Positions 1 through 5,962 of a stretch of 6,695 bases of DNA are shown piece by piece. Position 1 is the stretch's first letter; the number at the start of each line of letters is the position of its first letter. This DNA comes from COMBO-56-21 sp041494275 (GTDB taxonomy: Archaea > Thermoplasmatota > Thermoplasmata > UBA10834). The stretch lies in contig JBGQAM010000086.1 in assembly GCA_041494275.1 (NCBI GenBank), positions 1 to 6,695 of the forward strand. The letters are read 5' to 3'. The position numbers and the translations under genes are program-made. The notes under the pieces were generated by a model, which saw nothing but the letters and a program-made list of their open reading frames with translations, did not search any database and was not told the DNA's origin.

Positions 1-1212
1 AGCAAGAGCCTCGATTTGAACAGCACCCAAGTGCTGGACGACTACCACTTGTCCATGAGGCTGAAACAGCGATATGCTGGATTCCTCGCGACGATAGCCC
101 AGCCGTTCCCACTGTCGATCCTCGACCGCGAGTCCACGCTCGAACACTACTCCGCGGCGGACAAGTACGCCCACGAATTCATGAGCAGCAATCCAATTGG
201 AACTGGGCCGTACATGCTTGAGAGGTGGCAGAAGGGAAACGAGGTGGTTTTGGTCAAGAACCCCCTTTACTGGAGAGGGTGGTCCGGCAATCACACCAAT
301 AAGGTTGTGATCAGAGAGGTTGCCGACGCGGATTCTGTCACGAGTGCCCTCTGGGCGGGCAATGTCGACATTGCCGATGTCCCCCTGGCAAACCTGTCAA
401 GCATTGCCAATGACACGGACCTCGCAGTCAAAGCGTTCCGAACCTATGACATTGAGATCGCTGTCATGAACACGGCCAATCCGAGGACGAGCCATTCATT
501 CATGAGAGACCAGAAGGTCCGACAAGCCCTCTCCTACGCTTTCGACTACCTCAATACCTCGGCACAGTTGTATCAAGGGTACATGGAGGGGCTGAGCGGC
601 TGCATACCGAGTGGCCTCCCGCTTTCGGCGGAATCCCAGCCCTCGAAGCATTTCATCTACAACCTCCCCCTAGCCTCGGACTTGCTCAACTCCTCGGGCT
701 TCTTCCTAGACGTCGAGAATAACCGGTTCAACGGGACCACGATGGAGCTGGTCGTTCAAGGGGGGGACCCGCTCCGGGTGGCCTCAGCGGAGTCATATGC
801 CGTCAGCTTGCGGAGGCTGGGAGTCTTTGTCACCGTGGAGGAAGGCAACAACAGTATCCTCGAAGGAAAGGGCAACTGGGACATGTTCTTCGTGAAGAAG
901 GCGCTTCGTTATCCGGACCCGGATGACTATGTAACGCAGCTCCTTGTTTCCTCAACGAGCAGCGGCGATATCTTCCACTCTGGTATCTCCGACTCAATCA
1001 TCGACTCGGCTGCTGGCGCTGCTTCCGCGACCACGTCAGAATCATCTAGACTCATAGCCTATGAACAGATCTGGCAGGAGTCGAAGGAGAATCCGAACGT
1101 GATCCTTATCGGTCAGCCCGAGTGTGTCCTCGTTTCGAAGAGCCTTGCGACGGGGTTCCTGTTCGACCCAGTCACGGGGCTTGACTTCTATACTGTGTGG
1201 AGCAACACCTAA
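1..1212 (+). CDS. ABC transporter substrate-binding protein, family 5 (peptide/solute type), 5' partial
   Basis: This is the C-terminal part of an extracytoplasmic solute-binding protein of the SBP_bac_5 (DppA/OppA-like) family, which captures peptides, sugars or metal chelates outside the membrane and hands them to an ABC permease. The frame is open from the first base, so the true start and signal peptide lie to the left; the TTG at 16 is not a credible start. Numbering from window codon 1, the family signatures are NPIGTGPYMLERW at 64-76 followed by a KNPLYWRG-type segment, VRQALSYAFD at 173-182, and a late region containing DMFF and YPDPDDY. It ends at TAA (1210-1212) with no C-terminal membrane helix. 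No permease or ATPase gene follows; the next gene is convergent, so any partner transport genes must lie upstream. The substrate cannot be read from sequence. The family call is firm. Confidence 0.9.
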   Translation, partial: SKSLDLNSTQVLDDYHLSMRLKQRYAGFLATIAQPFPLSILDRESTLEHYSAADKYAHEFMSSNPIGTGPYMLERWQKGNEVVLVKNPLYWRGWSGNHTNKVVIREVADADSVTSALWAGNVDIADVPLANLSSIANDTDLAVKAFRTYDIEIAVMNTANPRTSHSFMRDQKVRQALSYAFDYLNTSAQLYQGYMEGLSGCIPSGLPLSAESQPSKHFIYNLPLASDLLNSSGFFLDVENNRFNGTTMELVVQGGDPLRVASAESYAVSLRRLGVFVTVEEGNNSILEGKGNWDMFFVKKALRYPDPDDYVTQLLVSSTSSGDIFHSGISDSIIDSAAGAASATTSESSRLIAYEQIWQESKENPNVILIGQPECVLVSKSLATGFLFDPVTGLDFYTVWSNT

Positions 1213-1221
1213 TCATTCGCT

Positions 1222-2316
1222 CTAGATGCTTCCTGCGTGCCTTCCACTCCCGCTTAGAGCTTGTATGTGGAAGAAGGCCGGGCCGAACAGTCCTATTCCA
1301 GCCAAGACGAGGCATTGATTGTAGGAAATTCCCGACCGAACTGTCGGTGAGAGCGCAAGGGCCGCCATCAGGATGAACAACGCGAATATTGCCACTGAAG
1401 CAAGAGTCAGATCTCTCGGGAGGCGAGGAGCTACAGCCCGTTGACTGATAAATAGGGCTAGTGGGACGACAACCGCAAGGGCTGCCAAACCGCGGACTAG
1501 GGTCCTTGTCCTCTCCCAACCAGATGGACCAAGGCCGAATGCGCCACTGTAGGTCTCGATTGCGACAATTGAAGCAATATACAATAGAGCCATGAACAGA
1601 ACCCAGGCACTGTTCGCCGCTACTGCCATTCCAGTTTCAGGTACTGGGTTACCGACATGCTCCTTTGTCGACAGTGACCCTCTGCCTAGGAAAAGCCAAA
1701 CGAAGATAAAGCCTACAAGGAGTATTTCTAGCGCAGCATCAGGTGCATTCAAACCGATGCAGAGTGCGCCAACCCCTGCTGACGCCAAAACGTACAATAC
1801 CGCCACGGTGTGCTTGGTTGACATCCAGCTTCTCGATGATTGCCGGAAGGTCAGCGTCAGCAGCCTGTCGTAGATGTCCGATCTCGTGTAGCCCCGTGGC
1901 AGTCCCACCGGCCACGCGATACTCGCGACCATCAATATGACTGATATCCAGGCAAGGAGGTAGCCGTAGAATGGTGTTATGCTCGCATTGTGTTCCCGAG
2001 CGTAGCCGAGCACCCATAGCAACACACCTGCCTGTCCGATTCCCGCCAACGGAGTGACGATAGCAAAAGGATACGTGAAGAGAAGGAACAAAGCATATTC
2101 GCCAGATATTGACCAGTCTCCTCCACTCTCAACCACAGACCAACCCGTTGTGAATGAACCGAAGGCTAGGAGGGCTCCCGCGAAGGCAAGAACGTTGAGC
2201 CGGACCTTGTAAGAATCGTCACGCGCCCGAAGATAGCACAATAGGAAAACCGCTATCAGAATCAACAACGGAATCGACGCTTCTAGAATCCATTTGACTG
2301 GAAACAAGGAAACCAC
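1222..2316 (-). CDS. Multi-pass membrane protein of unknown function
   Basis: A 364-residue integral membrane protein that I do not recognise. Hydrophobic stretches suggest about 10-11 transmembrane helices, roughly at residues 10-29, 38-60, 72-90, 92-106, 117-137, 171-190, 196-211, 234-254, 274-291, 302-322 and 331-352. The longest polar loops are around 138-170 (basic, Arg-rich) and 211-233. No transporter, kinase or protease motif is apparent, and no conserved charged residues stand out inside helices. The GTG start at 2316 is chosen because the next residues lead straight into the first helix and a TATA-like element lies about 37 bases upstream, giving a short leader. Its stop lies 9 bases from the stop of the convergent solute-binding gene. 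It has no co-directional neighbour close enough for an operon. That it is a real gene is well supported by length and hydrophobic periodicity; its role is unknown. Confidence 0.75.
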   Translation of the reverse strand: MVSLFPVKWILEASIPLLILIAVFLLCYLRARDDSYKVRLNVLAFAGALLAFGSFTTGWSVVESGGDWSISGEYALFLLFTYPFAIVTPLAGIGQAGVLLWVLGYAREHNASITPFYGYLLAWISVILMVASIAWPVGLPRGYTRSDIYDRLLTLTFRQSSRSWMSTKHTVAVLYVLASAGVGALCIGLNAPDAALEILLVGFIFVWLFLGRGSLSTKEHVGNPVPETGMAVAANSAWVLFMALLYIASIVAIETYSGAFGLGPSGWERTRTLVRGLAALAVVVPLALFISQRAVAPRLPRDLTLASVAIFALFILMAALALSPTVRSGISYNQCLVLAGIGLFGPAFFHIQALSGSGRHAGSI

Positions 2317-2348
2317 CAGCTAGGTTTGACGATAGATTGGCCCCTGAT

Positions 2349-2356
2349 GATAATAA
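2349..2356 (-). promoter_or_regulatory. Probable TATA box for the membrane protein gene
   Basis: The minus strand reads CTTATTATC here, centred near 2353. An archaeal start about 26-27 bases downstream would fall near 2326, ten bases before the GTG at 2316. The match to the TATA consensus is only moderate and the preceding BRE is weak. The element is AT-rich on both strands, so it could also serve the divergent gene at 2444. That would leave the divergent gene a leader of roughly 60 bases. Confidence 0.4.
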
Positions 2357-2421
2357 GACTATGGGCGTCGAAGCTCCTATTACGCAGTAGACGAATCTAC
2401 CGACCTACCTTGGATAGATTC

Positions 2422-2430
2422 CGAGGGAGG
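2422..2430 (+). promoter_or_regulatory. Shine-Dalgarno-like site for the SnoaL-like gene
   Basis: A purine run containing GGGAGG (2425-2430) precedes the GTG codon at 2444 by 13 bases, longer than the ideal spacing. It still decides the start, because an in-frame TAG sits immediately before the GTG and no earlier start in this frame is possible. Confidence 0.45.
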
Positions 2431-2443
2431 AGTTGAAGTGTAG

Positions 2444-2821
2444 GTGACAACAGTTGAGTTTCTGAAGGCATTCCTAGAGGCGTTCAACCGACACGACCTT
2501 GACGCGATCATGGGTTTTTTCGCAGAAGATTGCGTGATGGATTCGCCGCGCGGTCCGGATCCTTGGGGTACACGCACAGTAGGGAAGAAGGAGGTTCGAG
2601 AGGCCTGTGAAGGTCGATTCAAGGGCTTGCCTGATGTGCATTATGGGAAGGATCGACATTGGGTTGCTGGAGACAGAGGATGTTCGGAGTGGACTCTCAC
2701 TGGGACGACCGTAGCTGGTATCCGACTGGAGGTTCGTGGAACCGACCACTTTGAGTTCAAGGATGGGAAGATCCACAGGAAGGACTCGTACTGGAAGATT
2801 GTGGAGAAGGGATCCACCTAG
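2444..2821 (+). CDS. SnoaL-like / NTF2-fold (nuclear transport factor 2 superfamily) protein
   Basis: A 125-residue single-domain protein of the SnoaL-like/ketosteroid-isomerase-like group, a cone-shaped alpha+beta fold that binds small hydrophobic ligands or acts as an isomerase, cyclase or hydrolase; many members have no known substrate. The pattern is typical: N-terminal helix and turn AFNRHDLDAIMGFFAEDC (13-30), a following strand VMDSPRG, a KGLPDVHY segment (60-67), then C-terminal strands including the ligand-pocket motif RGTDHFEFKDGKI (98-110) and a final YWK. The length matches the usual 110-140 residues. An Asp-His pair at 101-102 occupies the region where family enzymes often place a catalytic acid, but catalysis is not assured. 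The GTG start is forced by the preceding in-frame stop. It is divergent from the membrane protein gene and convergent, with a 29-base gap, with the secreted-protein gene, so it is probably monocistronic. Confidence 0.85.
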   Translation: MTTVEFLKAFLEAFNRHDLDAIMGFFAEDCVMDSPRGPDPWGTRTVGKKEVREACEGRFKGLPDVHYGKDRHWVAGDRGCSEWTLTGTTVAGIRLEVRGTDHFEFKDGKIHRKDSYWKIVEKGST

Positions 2822-2850
2822 AAGTGAAACTAGGAGCGTGGAAATCGCGA

Positions 2851-3414
2851 CTACCTTCGCCTTCGAGCGAGCAAGACCACGACGGGAGCAATACATCCAG
2901 CCATCATCGCCCACAGGCCAAGGGGACTACTGAATTCAGGAATTGGCACGTTAGCGAACACGTCCACAGTCTGAAACTCGTCACCGTTCGCCTCGACATC
3001 GCGGGTTCCCTGAAGTGAATCATAGGTCACTTTGACCTTGATCGTGTTGTGCGGATCCCAGTAGTTTCCGCTGATCGTCACCTCATAGTATCCCCACGCA
3101 TCAGTCACTGCCGATTGGGAAGTGCGGAAGAAGGCCTGGTCGGGCCAATACCCGCCCCATATAGCCACAGTCACATGCGCACCAGCTAGCGGGGTGCTAG
3201 TCAGATCGTACGCAGTTCCGGAGATGGTTTTGTCCGTTGTGGCTCCCTCGGCATTCGCAGAAAGGAGCGAAGGCATCAGCAAAGCCAGCGCAATTCCCAC
3301 GACCACGGTTAGCAAGTACTCTCTGTGGCGAACGACCACGTCCTGGCAGAGTCCCCAGGTCATTGTTCTCGAGGAGGTGCAGCGACTTTGACACAACGAT
3401 GATTCATCCACCAT
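2851..3414 (-). CDS. Secreted surface protein with carboxypeptidase-regulatory-like domain and PEF-CTERM-like anchor
   Basis: A small exported protein of 187 residues from the ATG at 3414. A signal peptide is clear at about residues 27-54: a basic n-region (VRHREY), a hydrophobic core and a probable cleavage after ANA. The mature part (about 60-155) resembles a CarboxypepD_reg/Cna-B-like beta-sandwich, with the pattern ISGTAYD, then PLAGAHVTV, then DAWGYYEVTI and a late V-rich strand. The C-terminus has the three-part form of an archaeal PEF-CTERM sorting signal: PIPEF (157-161), a hydrophobic helix, then RRRR at the end. Such tails are thought to be processed by an archaeosortase and anchor the protein to the membrane. 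The start is uncertain. From 3414 the signal peptide would follow a 26-residue Cys- and Ser-rich stretch, unusual for an export signal; an in-frame GTG at 3339 gives a normal n-region and may be the real start. A GGGG run just before 3414 favours the longer form. Ligand unknown. Confidence 0.75.
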   Translation of the reverse strand: MVDESSLCQSRCTSSRTMTWGLCQDVVVRHREYLLTVVVGIALALLMPSLLSANAEGATTDKTISGTAYDLTSTPLAGAHVTVAIWGGYWPDQAFFRTSQSAVTDAWGYYEVTISGNYWDPHNTIKVKVTYDSLQGTRDVEANGDEFQTVDVFANVPIPEFSSPLGLWAMMAGCIAPVVVLLARRRR

Positions 3415-3487
3415 CGCTATTCCCCATATCCGAATCGCACTCCTTACCTATGGCCTTTTCCGAGGCTTGACCACCTTTGTGATTCGA

Positions 3488-3766
3488 TCAAGCTCTGCGG
3501 ACCAGCATGCCAGGGTTGGACGGAAACGACGATTTATCGTCCGACCCTGAATAGTTGAAGACGACTATCTTGCATCCCGAGCATCTCTCTGCGGGAATCG
3601 CGGAGCCCGCTCCCATCGAAGCGTTTTGCTTGGGATCATAGATGATGTCGTCGCCAAGTATGCTGTGTCTAGGTTCGTCACTCCATTTCACTGAGTGGAG
3701 GCCGAAATGCAATGGGATTGTCAAGTACCCTGTGTCCATGTCTTTCCCACAATTCGGGCATTTCAT
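3488..3766 (-). CDS. Small zinc-ribbon protein (DUF6487/PF20097-like)
   Basis: A 92-residue protein with two CxxC knuckles, CPNC at residues 3-6 and CSGC at 62-65, which together should hold one zinc ion. The opening MKCPNCGKDMDTGYL, a W-containing central segment, and an IPAERCSGCKIVVFNY motif near the end match the small family annotated as DUF6487/PF20097. These are cytoplasmic proteins of unknown function common in archaea and bacteria. After residue 72 there is a polar tail of about 20 residues beyond the usual domain end. The ATG at 3766 is well supported because the first CxxC begins at residue 3 and a good TATA box lies 25-31 bases upstream. The gene lies between tRNA-Ile and the secreted-protein gene, all on the same strand; its own promoter suggests independent transcription. 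A nucleic-acid-binding or adaptor role is possible but not shown. Confidence 0.82.
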   Translation of the reverse strand: MKCPNCGKDMDTGYLTIPLHFGLHSVKWSDEPRHSILGDDIIYDPKQNASMGAGSAIPAERCSGCKIVVFNYSGSDDKSSFPSNPGMLVRRA

Positions 3767-3790
3767 ATCGATTTCGACGGACTCGTGACG

Positions 3791-3802
3791 ATAAAACTTT
3801 TC
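3791..3802 (-). promoter_or_regulatory. BRE/TATA promoter of the zinc-ribbon gene
   Basis: The minus strand reads GAAAAGTTTTAT: a purine-rich BRE (3798-3802) followed directly by a TATA element (3791-3797) centred near 3794. The predicted transcription start, 26-27 bases downstream, falls at about 3767-3768, practically on the ATG at 3766. The mRNA should therefore be leaderless or nearly so, which fits the absence of a Shine-Dalgarno sequence before that ATG. Confidence 0.6.
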
Positions 3803-3860
3803 CTGAGGAAACCCGCCTTTCCTTCCCCATGGTCTTACTGAGTGAGTTGGCGAGAAGAAG

Positions 3861-3935
3861 TGGGCCCAACCGGATTCGGACCGGTGACCTCCCGGTTATC
3901 AGCCGGGTGCTCCAACCATGCTAAGCTATGGGCCC
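3861..3935 (-). tRNA. tRNA-Ile (anticodon GAU)
   Basis: A complete 75-base cloverleaf on the minus strand. The acceptor stem is GGGCCCA paired with TGGGCCC, with discriminator A at 3861. The D arm is GCTT/GGAGC with one G-U pair and the conserved GG. The anticodon stem is CCCGG/CCGGG around the loop CTGATAA, so the anticodon is GAT (plus-strand 3898-3900). The variable region is 5 bases and the T stem is ACCGG/CCGGT. No intron is present, and the 3' CCA is not encoded (the next bases are CTT), so it must be added by the CCA-adding enzyme. The T loop reads TCCGAAT, placing C at position 55 where nearly all tRNAs have U. Downstream a short pyrimidine stretch (TTCTTCT) may aid termination. Confidence 0.95.
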
Positions 3936-3966
3936 ATGATGGCTCTTGCGCAATACCGTGATGTGC

Positions 3967-3978
3967 ATTAAATACTTT
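3967..3978 (-). promoter_or_regulatory. BRE/TATA promoter of tRNA-Ile
   Basis: The minus strand reads AAAGTATTTAAT, a purine-rich BRE followed by a TATA box centred near 3970, about 35 bases before the first base of the mature tRNA (3935). This predicts a start near 3943 and a 5' leader of about 8 bases for RNase P to remove. It lies in the 64-base gap after the hydrolase stop codon. Confidence 0.6.
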
Positions 3979-3999
3979 CCGTGTTGGCATCAATGCCAT

Positions 4000-5070
4000 C
4001 TACTTCTTCAGCGACAGCTTCACATAAGAACTGCTGCAGGGTTTTCCCTTGAGCACATGGATCTCGAGATTGGTCAGATCATAGACGATGGAGAATATGG
4101 TCTCCGAGACGTCCAGTGGATGTCTCCCCGGATCTGCATGTCGACAGATCGAACCGGGCTTGTTGACGTGGTCGCTGAGAATGGACTTGAGCGAGTCCAC
4201 CGTCACCTCTCCTAGTTGGTCCTCGACTAGCTTCAGGGCCCTGTTGTACCTGAAGATCGAACATGTGTTTGACGAAGGATCCGCTTCGAACTTCTCCATC
4301 TTCGGTGACAAGTAGTGGTTCGTGTGCACGAGGTATCCATCGATGGCATAAAGCCGAGCGCAGTCGGTCGCCGAGCCTTCGAGAGAGTATATCTCCCCGT
4401 TCTTGTCGGAGACGATGTTGTTGTAGCTCGATGCGCGCTCAGCGGGCATCGCGTAGTCCATGGCCTCGCCGATCCGCTTGGCCTCAAGAACCTTCCTGAC
4501 CGGGAATGCCTTCGGGATGCCAATCCTCGCGTCGTTGGGGTCGAGCGCATCGCCCGTGAGACTGATCCCGGCACTATTCAACCCGCAGGAAGGCAGAAGG
4601 CCGGCGTACGAAGTGGTGAAGAACTCTGGTTTTCCGTTCGGTTTCCCATGCAGGAGGACGACCGTTTCCAGGCCGTCATTCGACCAGTCCTCGTTATGGG
4701 CCACCAGCACCCTCCCGTCGGAGGTGACATCGCCGTTGACCGCGATGTCGGTGCACCCTTTGAAGCCCCGCGACGATAGCAGTTCATGGCAGCACATCGT
4801 GAAGGTGTCATCGAAGGGCAGCTTCGCACCTTCAGAGTACCCTTTGATCTCTTCGACGAAGCTCGGATAGAACTCCTCAGCGTATGGCAAATAGAGCTTG
4901 GACCGCTCGGTCGCCTTCTGCCAGGTGTAGCCAGTACTGTACTGCACAGCGGCAGAGATCGCCTTCCTGTACGCGACACCTTTCGCACTGCAGATCTTGC
5001 CTATCTTCTTGCCCATCTCGAAAGGTTTGCCCGAGGCCTCTACTATCGGCAAAGTGCTCTTCCTGCTCAT
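4000..5070 (-). CDS. C45-family Ntn-hydrolase (acyl-CoA:6-aminopenicillanate / isopenicillin-N acyltransferase-like)
   Basis: A cytoplasmic N-terminal-nucleophile hydrolase of peptidase family C45. Members are made as inactive precursors that cut themselves before a cysteine, which becomes the catalytic nucleophile; they hydrolyse or transfer acyl/amide groups. Numbering from the longer ATG at 5094, the predicted autocleavage site is Gly113-Cys114 in FKGCTDIAV. Other family marks are AHNEDW (132-137), a YAGLLPSCGLNSAGIS block (163-178), EGSATD (239-244) and DGYLVHTNHYL (252-262). Full length fits the usual 340-380 residues, and all core elements look intact. I prefer the ATG at 5070: the TATA box at 5102-5109 predicts a start near 5079, downstream of the ATG at 5094, and the family homology begins at LPIVEASG. 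The stop is TAG at 4000-4002. The gene begins just downstream of the KaiC-like pair on the same strand, so read-through co-transcription is possible. The natural substrate is unknown; beta-lactam chemistry should not be assumed in an archaeon. Confidence 0.88.
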   Translation of the reverse strand: MSRKSTLPIVEASGKPFEMGKKIGKICSAKGVAYRKAISAAVQYSTGYTWQKATERSKLYLPYAEEFYPSFVEEIKGYSEGAKLPFDDTFTMCCHELLSSRGFKGCTDIAVNGDVTSDGRVLVAHNEDWSNDGLETVVLLHGKPNGKPEFFTTSYAGLLPSCGLNSAGISLTGDALDPNDARIGIPKAFPVRKVLEAKRIGEAMDYAMPAERASSYNNIVSDKNGEIYSLEGSATDCARLYAIDGYLVHTNHYLSPKMEKFEADPSSNTCSIFRYNRALKLVEDQLGEVTVDSLKSILSDHVNKPGSICRHADPGRHPLDVSETIFSIVYDLTNLEIHVLKGKPCSSSYVKLSLKK

Positions 5071-5101
5071 GATGTCGGATAGCCCTGAGCGCATTCCACC
5101 G

Positions 5102-5109
5102 TAAAATAA
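5102..5109 (-). promoter_or_regulatory. Probable TATA box for the C45 hydrolase gene
   Basis: The minus strand reads TTATTTTA in the 34-base gap between the KaiC-like stop and the upstream ATG of the hydrolase. A start 26-27 bases downstream would be near 5079, leaving an 8-10 base leader before the ATG at 5070 and excluding the ATG at 5094 from that transcript. The hydrolase may thus be transcribed separately from the ATPase operon, or from both promoters. Confidence 0.5.
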
Positions 5110-5128
5110 TGTGTCGTGTTCTCGGCGC

Positions 5129-5962
5129 CTATCTACCGTACTGCGTGAATGCCTGGAGCATTCTCATCGAGGTCTTGGGTATCTTCTTTCGTGATTCGAC
5201 CGACACGCCCGTCTCCGAGATCGTCATCGGGCGAGGCATCGTATCATGCTGCGAGCCCCTGAACTTCTCCACCGTCACGCATCGATCGGTCTTGTTTGCC
5301 ACCATCCGTTTGTGGAGCCTTATCTCCCCTCTGCAGATGAATATCTCCGGCTCGAGCTCCGTCTGGTCAGGAAGGTCGGTGACGATTAGGCTCGTGACTC
5401 CTGATTCCGATAGGAACCTGAGCAATGAAACTATGCTCGTGGACAGGTCATCCGTCATTTCCGATAGATGCTTCAGGGACGTAAGGGAATCGATTACGAC
5501 TCGCGAATACTTCACGTCCTGGAGCTCCTGCTTCAACATCAGTTGGAGCGACGGTATAGATATCTCTGGGGCGGCCTGCTTCATAGCCTCCGTCTTCGCG
5601 CTCGGACCAGCATCGCGCAGGGAACCTACAGTCCTCTGAGCGGCCACCTCGACCATCGAGACGCGCTTGCTGAACGACTTCGAAGCAGGGTGCACGTCGA
5701 GGATCCTTATCTTCCCGACATCCCACCCGAGAGCGCGCACATTCTCCCTTATTTCAACGGGCGGCTCGTCGATCGCCACCAAAAGGGCACGCTCGCCCTG
5801 CTTCACGCCTTGATGAAGGAATTGGATTGCAAGGATAGTCTTGCCGCTGCCTGTAGTGCCTGACACGACATACGGTCTTCCTGGGATGAGGCCGCCCCTT
5901 AACATGTCATCGAGTCCGGGCACACCAGTGCTGACCCTGTTGGAGCTCGGCTCCGCAGTCAT
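5129..5962 (-). CDS. KaiC-like RecA-superfamily ATPase, single domain
   Basis: A 277-residue single-domain KaiC/RAD55-like P-loop ATPase, cytoplasmic, of the type used in archaeal signalling and regulatory complexes. It opens with the usual STGVPGLDDMLRGGLIPG (11-28). Walker A is GTTGSGKT (35-42). A DEPPVEIREN segment (65-74) matches the KaiC position of the paired catalytic acidic residues. Walker B is RVVIDSL (154-160, Asp158), followed by TSLKHL. Later conserved strands are RGEIRLHK (211-218) and VTVEKFRGSQHD (229-240). All ATPase motifs look intact. The C-terminus is a short basic tail. The ATG at 5962 overlaps the stop of the upstream paralogue as ATGA, and a GGGGG run at 5972-5976 is a plausible ribosome site within the upstream gene's last codons, so the two are translationally coupled. 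Circadian function should not be inferred: canonical KaiC has two such domains. The specific role is unknown. Confidence 0.9.
   Translation of the reverse strand: MTAEPSSNRVSTGVPGLDDMLRGGLIPGRPYVVSGTTGSGKTILAIQFLHQGVKQGERALLVAIDEPPVEIRENVRALGWDVGKIRILDVHPASKSFSKRVSMVEVAAQRTVGSLRDAGPSAKTEAMKQAAPEISIPSLQLMLKQELQDVKYSRVVIDSLTSLKHLSEMTDDLSTSIVSLLRFLSESGVTSLIVTDLPDQTELEPEIFICRGEIRLHKRMVANKTDRCVTVEKFRGSQHDTMPRPMTISETGVSVESRKKIPKTSMRMLQAFTQYGR

Noticed and set aside
16..60. TTG at 16 as the start of the solute-binding protein
   Set aside because: The frame is open to the window edge and the protein lacks the first part of the family fold, so the gene simply begins outside the window.
1739..2017. 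Minus- and plus-strand short frames inside the membrane protein gene
   Set aside because: Out of frame with the hydrophobic protein, no domain, no start signals; ordinary shadow frames.
2474..2914. Minus-strand open frame of 146 codons
   Set aside because: Antisense to the SnoaL-like gene and running into the end of the secreted-protein gene; no recognisable domain or start signal.
3712..3924. Plus-strand frame ending in a GPNRIRTGDLPVISRVLQPC-like peptide
   Set aside because: This is the translation of the antisense of tRNA-Ile, a well-known spurious protein pattern; the rest is antisense to the zinc-ribbon gene promoter region.
3861..3935. tRNA-Ile as an integration (att) site for a mobile element
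   Set aside because: I saw no integrase gene and no second copy of the tRNA 3' end elsewhere in the window; flanking genes look chromosomal.
4315..4870. Overlapping plus-strand open frames (4315-4779 and 4460-4870)
   Set aside because: Both are antisense to the C45 hydrolase, whose frame carries convincing family motifs; they resemble no protein family and come from high-GC codon bias.
5109..5639. Plus-strand open frame of 176 codons
   Set aside because: Antisense to the second KaiC-like gene. Its LWSLISPL segment also occurs in the antisense of the paralogue (6173-6442) only because the sense strands are homologous.
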